DNA of 64,000 nucleotides, taken from the NCBI RefSeq assembly GCF_013300825.1, contig NZ_JAAIMY010000021.1:1-64000 (forward strand), in the 5' to 3' direction. Positions 51,766-58,170 of the stretch are shown here, piece by piece. Position numbers and translations under genes: made by a program. Position 1 is the stretch's first letter. Every line of letters starts with the position of its first letter. This stretch comes from Blautia wexlerae (lineage in GTDB: Bacteria; Bacillota; Clostridia; Lachnospirales; Lachnospiraceae). Below the pieces are notes generated by a model. It was not told the origin of the DNA and did not search any database. It worked only from the letters and a program-made list of their open reading frames with translations.

Positions 51766-52622
51766 TGGCAAAATCAGTATATAAAGCTGTAATATTTGGT
51801 GCCGGACAAATTGGACAAATGACAGCAAGACTTCTCAACAGTCCCTGTCAGCTCCTGTGCTTTGCTGATAATGACCCCCATAAACACGGATCCTATATTG
51901 GGAATATTCCAGTCTGTTCTCCGGATGCTGCAATAGCACTTCTCCCGGATCTGGTCATCCTGGGAGTTCTGGATGAAGAACGGCGTAATTCTATGATAAA
52001 ACAGATGGAAAACCTGGGTTATCACGGACCTTTTCGTGATCCCTCCGTCCTTCGCATGTTTGACGCACGGGTTGCTGTTATGCGTCTTTTATCTGAGCAG
52101 ATCTATCAATTGGATATTCCGGGAAATGTTGCAGAACTGGGTGTTTTCCGAGGTGAATTTTCTTCCCTGATCAGTGCAGCCTTTCCAGACCGAAAAATCC
52201 ATCTTTTTGATACTTTTGAGGGCTTTTCAGAAAAGGATATCACAATAGAAGCCTCCGGTAATCTGTCCCGCGCCAAAACAGGTGATTTTTCTTCTACTGA
52301 TATTGACTCTGTTCTTCATGTTATGCCAGATCCTACACGTACTGTGATCCACAAAGGATGGTTTCCAGATACCTTTTCCGATGTTAGAGATGAAACTTTT
52401 TGTTTTGTATCTCTGGACGCGGATCTCTATGCTCCAACTGCTGCTGCACTTCCTCTGTTCTATGAACGCCTGGCCACCGGAGGAGTTCTCTTGGTTCACG
52501 ATGTGTACAGTACACAGTTTTCCGGATGCCGAAAAGCGGTTGGGGAATTCTGTCTGAAAAACCATCTGTTTGCAGATCCTGTATGCGATCTGCATGGAAG
52601 CGCAATAATCCGAAAATTATAA
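51762..52622 (+). CDS. TylF/MycF-like O-methyltransferase with an N-terminal Rossmann domain
   Basis: A 286-residue protein with two parts. Residues 1-95 form a PglD/CoA-binding-like Rossmann fold (AVIFGAGQIGQMTARLL, FADNDPHKHGSYIGNIPV, DLVILGVLDEE). Residues 110-286 are a TylF-type macrocin O-methyltransferase domain (VAELGVFRGEFSSLISAAFP, then LFDTFEGFSEKD, then VSLDADLYAPTAAALPLFY and VLLVHDVYS). The latter enzymes methylate sugars or natural products. The start overlaps the xdhC stop by 4 bases (ATGA). A role in a molybdenum enzyme cluster is not explained by the family. Confidence 0.82.
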   Translation: MMAKSVYKAVIFGAGQIGQMTARLLNSPCQLLCFADNDPHKHGSYIGNIPVCSPDAAIALLPDLVILGVLDEERRNSMIKQMENLGYHGPFRDPSVLRMFDARVAVMRLLSEQIYQLDIPGNVAELGVFRGEFSSLISAAFPDRKIHLFDTFEGFSEKDITIEASGNLSRAKTGDFSSTDIDSVLHVMPDPTRTVIHKGWFPDTFSDVRDETFCFVSLDADLYAPTAAALPLFYERLATGGVLLVHDVYSTQFSGCRKAVGEFCLKNHLFADPVCDLHGSAIIRKL

Positions 52623-52625
52623 AAA

Positions 52626-52670
52626 GAAACGCCGGAACCGGTATTTACCGGAACCAGCGTTTCTTTTTTA
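52626..52670. terminator. Bidirectional terminator after the TylF-like gene
   Basis: GAAACGC-CGGAACCGGT and ACCGGAACC-A-GCGTTTC pair in a long stem flanked by A and T runs. It separates the convergent cofactor operon and the binding-protein gene. Confidence 0.9.
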
Positions 52671-52712
52671 TTTATTTATTGTATAGCCCTTTTCCACGTC
52701 CATGTCTAACCT

Positions 52713-53837
52713 TTATAAAGTTCCTTTCAGAACATTTTCCAATTGTTCATCGGACAGATCAACATGATAAAAAAGATCGAAAAATTTATGTATTTCTTCA
52801 TTGATATCACATTTAATATATTCCGGATAAATCAATGCTGAGAACCATCGCATACCGATCAGACGATTTGGTCCTGCCGGACGATCCACCCAGCTAAACG
52901 GTGCATTCGGAGTTCCATAAACCTTTTGGTCCTGTACTGCTTTTAATGAAGCATAATCAGGATTGCTCAGGATATCTTCTGCTGCAGAACTTCCGCTTTT
53001 ATCTGCCTTTGGTTCACCATTTACAACAATCACATCCGGATCCCATGCAAGAAGCTGTTCTGCTGAAATCTGAACACGAGATCCATCTCCCAATTCCAGA
53101 TCTGCAACATTGACTGCATTGATGGCATCAAGAATCTGTGCATGCTGGGATCCCCTGGGTGCAGTTTCCAGTGAATCCTCTCCATTACCGAAGTATACAC
53201 TGACTTTCTTTTCTTCTGGAATATCTGAAAGCGCATTAATATCAGTAAATACCTGCTCCGCATACTGGGCAAGCTCTTCTGCATGATCTTCTACACCAAG
53301 AAGTTCGCCCATAAAACGAAAAGCTTCCGCAGAATTATTAAGCTCGTTGTCTACTGCAACAACCGGAATTCCAAGGCTTTCTGATAACGCATCGCAATCA
53401 GAAACCATTGCATCATTAATCTTTCCACTATTAATAGCAATTGTAGGATTGGCAGCAATTACTGCTTCATAATTGACAGCATCACCCATTCCAAAATTAG
53501 GGAGATCCTGATATTTGTCCAGAATAATAGATTTCTCAACATCATTCAGTTCATAATTCCACCCAAGAAGCTTATCCGGTGCAACCATATACAGAAAAAT
53601 TGCAGCTACCGGACCCGCTGAAAAAACAGATTCAATATTTTCTGCTGTTGGGACAGTTACTTTTCTTCCTGCCATGTCTGTGATCTCACGGGTTTCAGCA
53701 GTTTTCTGCGTGGCATCCTGCTCCGCACTCTGCGTCGGCTCTTCAGTAGCAGCTTTCGTCTCAGAATATCCTGTTAAAAGACTGACTGACATCACCAGAC
53801 ATATAAACAGAGCCCAAAGTTGTCTGTGCTTTTTCAT
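52713..53837 (-). CDS. FecB-type ABC-transporter substrate-binding protein lacking the lipobox Cys
   Basis: A 374-residue extracytoplasmic binding protein of the class III (iron-chelate/B12/MolA) fold: DMAGRKVTVP, then YEAVIAANPTIAINSG, GDGSRVQISAEQLLAWDPDVIVVNG and ERFS-like GMRWFSALIYPEY near the C terminus. The signal peptide ends LLTGYSE, where lipoproteins have LLTGC-S; Tyr24 (TAT, 53766-53768) stands where the lipidated Cys (TGT or TGC) would be. It may be anchored by its uncleaved helix, or released. The start at 53837 follows AAAGGAGA. It is divergent from the permease and ATPase genes. Confidence 0.85.
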   Translation of the reverse strand: MKKHRQLWALFICLVMSVSLLTGYSETKAATEEPTQSAEQDATQKTAETREITDMAGRKVTVPTAENIESVFSAGPVAAIFLYMVAPDKLLGWNYELNDVEKSIILDKYQDLPNFGMGDAVNYEAVIAANPTIAINSGKINDAMVSDCDALSESLGIPVVAVDNELNNSAEAFRFMGELLGVEDHAEELAQYAEQVFTDINALSDIPEEKKVSVYFGNGEDSLETAPRGSQHAQILDAINAVNVADLELGDGSRVQISAEQLLAWDPDVIVVNGEPKADKSGSSAAEDILSNPDYASLKAVQDQKVYGTPNAPFSWVDRPAGPNRLIGMRWFSALIYPEYIKCDINEEIHKFFDLFYHVDLSDEQLENVLKGTL

Positions 53838-53889
53838 AAACTCTCTCCTTTCTTTTCTCCGCATTACTCATAATTGACGCTTATTGAAA

Positions 53890-53918
53890 TTGACTATACA
53901 ATTTTTAAGTATTATAAT
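53890..53918 (+). promoter_or_regulatory. Promoter of the FecCD-type permease operon
   Basis: TTGACT (53890-53895), a 17-base spacer and a perfect TATAAT (53913-53918). Transcription would start near 53925, leaving an 80-base leader, and would run through the facing promoter of the binding-protein gene. Confidence 0.8.
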
Positions 53919-53925
53919 GTATATA

Positions 53926-53949
53926 CGAATAGTTTTTAAAAACAATTCG
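53926..53949. promoter_or_regulatory. Palindromic operator between two face-to-face promoters
   Basis: CGAAT-AG-TTTTTAAAAA-CA-ATTCG, an inverted repeat with one central mismatch pair. It starts at the predicted transcription start of the rightward promoter and ends 2-3 bases before that of the leftward one, so one bound regulator could block both. Confidence 0.55.
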
Positions 53950-53958
53950 GTTTTTCTG

Positions 53959-53987
53959 AGTATAACACCGTAAATTTGATTAGTCAA
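53959..53987 (-). promoter_or_regulatory. Promoter of the substrate-binding-protein gene
   Basis: On the minus strand TTGACT (53982-53987), a 17-base spacer and TATACT (53959-53964). It points left toward the gene at 53837, facing the rightward promoter at 53890-53918. Confidence 0.75.
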
Positions 53988-54006
53988 GTTACAAGGATGA
54001 AGGATT

Positions 54007-55050
54007 ATGAATCTGACAGCTAATGAAAAAAATGCCGCCACTGCCCGACAAAGACGATATGTTCTGCTGTTGGCGGTTATGCTGGTACTTTTGTTTATCA
54101 TTATAGTACTCTCATTCTGGGTGGGATATTATCCGCTTACACCAGTGCAGGTACTAAATGCATTTTTATCAAAATTTGGTTTTAAAGGAGATATTTTACC
54201 CCAGGCAGTTACCATATTCTGGAATATCCGTCTGCCCCGTATTCTGTCTGCTTTATTTATTGGTGCTTCCCTCTCGGTAGCAGGTGCAACCTATCAGGGA
54301 ATGTTTCGCAATCCACTGGTATCTCCGGATATCCTTGGAGTTTCTTCCGGCGCAAGTCTCGGAGCTGCTTTTGCAATTTTAAACGGAGCTTCCAACTGGA
54401 TGATTCAGCTTTCTGCTTTTGCAGGTGGTGTGGCCGCAGTAGCCACATCCTATCTTATCAGCCGAAAATCCGCACATTCCCAGACTCTCAGTCTTGTTCT
54501 GACCGGAACTATGATCATGTCACTCTGCAATGCCGGTGTCACAATGATCAAATATGTCGCAGACCCCAATGATGTTCTCCAGCAAATTACTTTCTGGCTT
54601 ATGGGCAGCTTAACCAAAACCACAACCAAATCCTTTTGCTGGAGTGTTCTTCCAATGATCATTGGATTAAGTCTGATTTTTATTTTTCGATGGCAGATCA
54701 ATCTGCTGACTTTGGATGAAGAAGAAGCCAAAAGTTTAGGAATCAATGTGCGTAAATATCGTCTGATTTTTATAGTCGCTTCCACATTACTCAGCGCCGC
54801 TGCAGTCTGTCTTGGAGGATTGATCGGATGGGTCGGGCTGATGATCCCCCATCTGGCACGTGCACTGGTTGGCGTTGATTACAGAAGGCTGATACCTGCA
54901 AGTGCGATCCTTGGCGGCGGATACCTGATACTTGTTGATGATATTTCCCGTTCCCTTTTGTCCATGGAACTTCCACTTGGCGTTGTCACAAGTATCATGG
55001 GCGCCCCCTTCTTTATCTATCTTATCATCAAACGAAAGGAGCGCGCGTAA
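54007..55050 (+). CDS. FecCD-family ABC-transporter permease
   Basis: A 347-residue inner-membrane permease with about ten helices. Family motifs are clear: IRLPRILSALFIGASLSVAGATYQGMFRNPLVSPDILGVSSGA (spread over residues 78-120) and GWVGLMIPHLARALVG near residue 280. Members import iron chelates, cobalamin, haem or, in the MolBCA branch, molybdate and tungstate. Lying beside the molybdenum-enzyme operons, it is a reasonable candidate for oxyanion import, but the sequence alone does not settle the cargo. The ATPase gene follows after 4 bases. Confidence 0.92.
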   Translation: MNLTANEKNAATARQRRYVLLLAVMLVLLFIIIVLSFWVGYYPLTPVQVLNAFLSKFGFKGDILPQAVTIFWNIRLPRILSALFIGASLSVAGATYQGMFRNPLVSPDILGVSSGASLGAAFAILNGASNWMIQLSAFAGGVAAVATSYLISRKSAHSQTLSLVLTGTMIMSLCNAGVTMIKYVADPNDVLQQITFWLMGSLTKTTTKSFCWSVLPMIIGLSLIFIFRWQINLLTLDEEEAKSLGINVRKYRLIFIVASTLLSAAAVCLGGLIGWVGLMIPHLARALVGVDYRRLIPASAILGGGYLILVDDISRSLLSMELPLGVVTSIMGAPFFIYLIIKRKERA

Positions 55051-55054
55051 TTAT

Positions 55055-55861
55055 ATGCTTCTGGAAATTGAAAATGTTTTTGGCGGTTACGGCAATGGTG
55101 ATATTTTAAAAGGTATCAGCTGCAGCGCAGACTATGGTGATGTGCTTTGTCTGCTTGGTCCTAATGGTTGCGGAAAGACCACTCTGTTCCGCATGATATT
55201 AGGTTCCCTTCCTGTTTCTAATGGAAAAATAAAGATAGCCGGAAAAAATATTAGTGACTTTACAACCAAAACACTGGCAAATATGATTGCATATATTCCC
55301 CAATATCATTCCCCTGTATTTGCCTATACAGTTCTTGATATAGTAATTATGGGGCGTGCTTCTCATTTCTCCGCATTTGAAACCCCAAAAGAGCCTGATC
55401 AGGAAGCAGCTTTTGCTGCCTTGGAGAAAGTAAATGCCCTGCCTCTTGCCAACAGGAAATATACTTCCTTAAGCGGAGGACAAAGGCAATTGGTTTTAAT
55501 TGCCCGTGCAATCTGTCAGTCTGCAAAAATCTTCATCATGGACGAGCCAGCCGCCAATCTGGATTATGCAAATCATCAGCTTCTCATGGAAGTAATTTCA
55601 GGGCTGGCCAACCAGGGATATTGCATTATTATGTCAACACATAGTCCTGAGCATCCCTTTTCCGTGGGAAACAAAGTTCTTCTCATGAAATCCGGAAAGG
55701 TTATGGGATTTGGCTCTCCCAAAGAAATCATTACATCTGAAACCTTACAATCTGTTTACGATATTGAAATGGATGTGATAACTACACACGACCGCTATGG
55801 CCGTGAACGAACTATCTGTTTACCGGTAAACAGCTCAGCCAAAACAGTTCATGAGAAATGA
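55055..55861 (+). CDS. FecE-type ABC-transporter ATPase
   Basis: A 268-residue ATP-binding subunit. Walker A is LLGPNGCGKTTLFRMI, the Q-loop is IPQYHSPVF, the signature is LSGGQRQLVLIARAI, Walker B is KIFIMDEPAANLD and the switch His is in IIMSTHSPEH. The ATG at 55055 follows AAAGGAGCG; an upstream frame inside the permease gene is a shadow. It pairs with the FecCD permease. Confidence 0.95.
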   Translation: MLLEIENVFGGYGNGDILKGISCSADYGDVLCLLGPNGCGKTTLFRMILGSLPVSNGKIKIAGKNISDFTTKTLANMIAYIPQYHSPVFAYTVLDIVIMGRASHFSAFETPKEPDQEAAFAALEKVNALPLANRKYTSLSGGQRQLVLIARAICQSAKIFIMDEPAANLDYANHQLLMEVISGLANQGYCIIMSTHSPEHPFSVGNKVLLMKSGKVMGFGSPKEIITSETLQSVYDIEMDVITTHDRYGRERTICLPVNSSAKTVHEK

Positions 55862-56430
55862 TACGTGGGTTACAATTATGGAACTATTATAAAATAAAAT
55901 GGGACTTTACTATGACTCAACATATATTTTTAACTGGTAAAAAACACATTGGAAAATCTACATTGATCCAAAAGATATTGGATGATTATAAGAAAACCGC
56001 TGATGGATTCCTGACTGTCCGCACAAAAGACTATCTAAAGAATCAGTATTCAGTTCATATGTACCATCTAAAAGAGAAGGAATTCCCAAACGAATCTAAT
56101 CTTTTGTTTTTATGCGGAAAAACAGATGAACACACTGCCGATACCTTTGATCTTCTTGGATGCAATATTCTTTCCATGTGTTCTGACTGCTCTTTAATTG
56201 TTATGGATGAACTTGGTCCACATGAAGCAGACGCTACTTTATTTCGTAAAAAAATCTTAAACCTTTTGGATGGGCAGACTCCCATTTTAGGGGTATTACA
56301 GGAACCTGCAGAATCTTTCTGGCCTGAAATTGTAAATCACCCAAAGGTTGAAATCATTACAATTTCTGAAGACAATCGGAATGACAGAGCTTTACTCAAT
56401 TACATTCAATGTAAAATTTCTTCTCCTTAA
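55858..56430 (+). CDS. P-loop nucleoside-triphosphatase (NTPase_1/THEP1 type)
   Basis: A 190-residue P-loop NTPase. Walker A is IFLTGKKHIGKSTLIQKIL and Walker B is CSLIVMDELGPHEADATLF, as in the THEP1 family. The first ATG overlaps the ATPase stop (ATGA); a second ATG at 55912 is also possible. THEP1 proteins hydrolyse nucleoside triphosphates without specificity, and the biological role is unclear. Placement in the transporter operon beside molybdenum-cofactor genes hints at a MobB-like accessory role, which remains speculation. Confidence 0.83.
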   Translation: MIRGLQLWNYYKIKWDFTMTQHIFLTGKKHIGKSTLIQKILDDYKKTADGFLTVRTKDYLKNQYSVHMYHLKEKEFPNESNLLFLCGKTDEHTADTFDLLGCNILSMCSDCSLIVMDELGPHEADATLFRKKILNLLDGQTPILGVLQEPAESFWPEIVNHPKVEIITISEDNRNDRALLNYIQCKISSP

Positions 56431-56499
56431 TGATTACTCCCGGGGCTATGCCATCGGAACTAACCAAAGGGTCAAGTAGCCTTGTCAAGTAAAAAAATA

Positions 56500-56527
56500 A
56501 CCGCTAGAAGCCTTGATTTCTAGCGGT
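56500..56527 (-). terminator. Second terminator downstream of tRNA-Arg
   Basis: ACCGCTAGAA/TTCTAGCGGT, a perfect 10-base-pair stem. On the minus strand it is followed by TATTTTTTT. It lies directly after the duplicated tRNA 3' end at 56532-56544. Confidence 0.75.
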
Positions 56528-56531
56528 TCTA

Positions 56532-56544
56532 CGTGCGTTAGAGG
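56532..56544. repeat. Duplicated 3' end of tRNA-Arg
   Basis: CGTGCGTTAGAGG, identical to 56673-56685, which is the 3' end of the tRNA-Arg gene (read on the minus strand as CCTCTAACGCACG). The two copies are 141 bases apart and in the same orientation. Confidence 0.6.
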
Positions 56545-56627
56545 TTGCTGCGTGCCAGTGGCACGCGTTTAGCAACGACCGGAGCGAAGCGTAGATCGAA
56601 CCCGTTCGAGTCCGACCCGGACTCGAA
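56544..56627. repeat. Hairpin-rich insertion between the tRNA 3' ends
   Basis: Two strong hairpins. GTTGCT...AGCAAC (56544-56576) contains an inner GCGTGCCA/GGCACGC pair. TTCGAGTCC/GGACTCGAA (56605-56627) is a perfect 9-base-pair stem. The second and its flanks contain words like GGGTTCGA on the minus strand that resemble tRNA T-arms, but no complete second tRNA can be drawn. Confidence 0.55.
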
Positions 56628-56629
56628 TA

Positions 56630-56667
56630 AAAAAATAAGACAGTGCATTTGCACTGTCTTATTTTTT
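56630..56667. terminator. Terminator of tRNA-Arg, bidirectional
   Basis: AAAAAATAAGACAGTGCA/TGCACTGTCTTATTTTTT is a perfect 18-base-pair stem with A and T runs at its base. It lies 5 bases after the tRNA 3' end. Confidence 0.93.
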
Positions 56668-56672
56668 ATTAG

Positions 56673-56746
56673 CGTGCGTTAGAGGATTCGAACCCCCGGC
56701 CTTTTGGTCCGTAGCCAAACGCTCTATCCAGCTGAGCTAAACGCAC
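56673..56746 (-). tRNA. tRNA-Arg (anticodon ACG)
   Basis: A complete cloverleaf on the minus strand. The acceptor stem pairs GTGCGTT with AACGCAC, the D-arm is GCTC...GAGC, and the anticodon arm is TTTGG-CTACGGA-CCAAA with anticodon ACG. The T-arm is GGGGG-TTCGAAT-CCTCT with G-T pairs. The ACG anticodon is read as ICG after deamination and decodes CGU, CGC and CGA. No CCA is encoded. Confidence 0.95.
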
Positions 56747-56937
56747 ATCCTTGTGAAGTTCTTATCTCGTGTCCCTCACAACAATGAGTATTCTACTCTA
56801 TACTGGAGCATTTGTCAACACTTTTTTTGAATTTTTTATTTTTTTCTTTTGATTCGCAAAATTATAACAATTTACAACTATTCTGTAATGATATCAGAAC
56901 ACAGGTACACCAAAATACCATCGCAGTTCTGTTTTCA

Positions 56938-58170
56938 TTAATTCCGCCGCAAAGCCTCGATCGGGCTCAGTTTTGCTGCTTTCTTCGCAGGATAAATTCC
57001 AAAGAATACTCCTACTGCACAGGAAAACAAAGTCGCCGCCATAATTGTACTCAGGCTGATTCCCGGAGTGATGGACATTCCCATACTGCTGCTTATGATT
57101 GAACAGATCACATATCCGCCAATCACACCCAGAACAATTCCTATCACCCCTCCAATCACCGTCAGAATTGCCGCCTCTGCCAGAAACTGCATCATAATAG
57201 AAGAGGTTTTCGCTCCCAGTGACTTACGGATACCAATCTCTCTGGTACGTTCTGTTACGGAAACCAGCATAATATTCATAACGCCGATACCGCCAACCAG
57301 AAGGGAAATTCCCGCCACAAAGGAGATAAAAGCAGTCACCATATCCAGCATCTGATTCATAGAGCTCATAATATCCTGAAAGCTCTGTACCTGAAAGTAA
57401 TCTTTTCCTGCACACTGATGTCTTTTTTCCATCAGTTTTACCACTTTGTCAGCAACATCCTGACTGTTTAAGCTCTTATCTGCCTGCATTGTTACTGAGA
57501 AAAAGTAATCGGATACACCGGTGAATTCATTCATTGTAGTATAGGGAACATTAATAGTCACCGGCATTCCCTCATAAGTATAACTGACAAAGGTTCCATT
57601 TTCTTTCTGGGTTGTCACCCCGCAGATACGAAGACTTTTGGTCAGTCCATAACAATTGACATCTACAGTCATTCCAACCACATCATCTGTGCCAAAGAGT
57701 CTTTTTGCATCTGCATCGGAAAGCACACAGACATTTTTTGCTTCCTGGACTTCATTTTCCCCGAAATATACTCCATGCTTCATGGTGGCATTATTTAACA
57801 GCTTTGCATCCGGTCCCTCACCCGTCAGCATAAGAGAAAAATTTCCCTTACCTGTGGTAGTTTCTCCACTGAATGAATCCGAAACATTTACTCCTTCTAT
57901 ACCGTCTATCGCCCGGATTGCTTCCACATCATCCGCAGTGATCCACTCCTCATCTGTCTGTGCCTCATCGCTGACACTGATGGCAATCTGCCCGCCGCCG
58001 ATATCATCAATTTCACTGTTCATCTGGTTCTTGGTTCCTTCACCCACAGATACAATGGCAATTACAGAAGCAATGCCAATAATAATGCCAAGCATAGTCA
58101 GAAAAGAACGTCCCTTATTTGCCATAATATTATGGACTGCCATCTTGATATATTCATACAGATTACTCAT
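56938..58170 (-). CDS. MacB-like ABC-transporter permease (FtsX type)
   Basis: A 410-residue permease with an N-terminal helix (GRSFLTMLGIIIGIASVIAI), a large extracellular domain (about residues 50-270) and three C-terminal helices of the FtsX fold (ending PAKKAAKLSPIEALRRN, the usual MacB tail). The ATPase is a separate protein here. The start at 58170 follows CAGGAGAGG and overlaps the adaptor gene by 8 bases. Together the three genes should form a tripartite-like exporter for a peptide, antibiotic or lipid. Confidence 0.92.
   Translation of the reverse strand: MSNLYEYIKMAVHNIMANKGRSFLTMLGIIIGIASVIAIVSVGEGTKNQMNSEIDDIGGGQIAISVSDEAQTDEEWITADDVEAIRAIDGIEGVNVSDSFSGETTTGKGNFSLMLTGEGPDAKLLNNATMKHGVYFGENEVQEAKNVCVLSDADAKRLFGTDDVVGMTVDVNCYGLTKSLRICGVTTQKENGTFVSYTYEGMPVTINVPYTTMNEFTGVSDYFFSVTMQADKSLNSQDVADKVVKLMEKRHQCAGKDYFQVQSFQDIMSSMNQMLDMVTAFISFVAGISLLVGGIGVMNIMLVSVTERTREIGIRKSLGAKTSSIMMQFLAEAAILTVIGGVIGIVLGVIGGYVICSIISSSMGMSITPGISLSTIMAATLFSCAVGVFFGIYPAKKAAKLSPIEALRRN

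Noticed and set aside
56544-56627. A second tRNA gene beside tRNA-Arg
   Set aside because: T-arm-like words and a tRNA 3' end are present, but no acceptor, D or anticodon arm can be formed.
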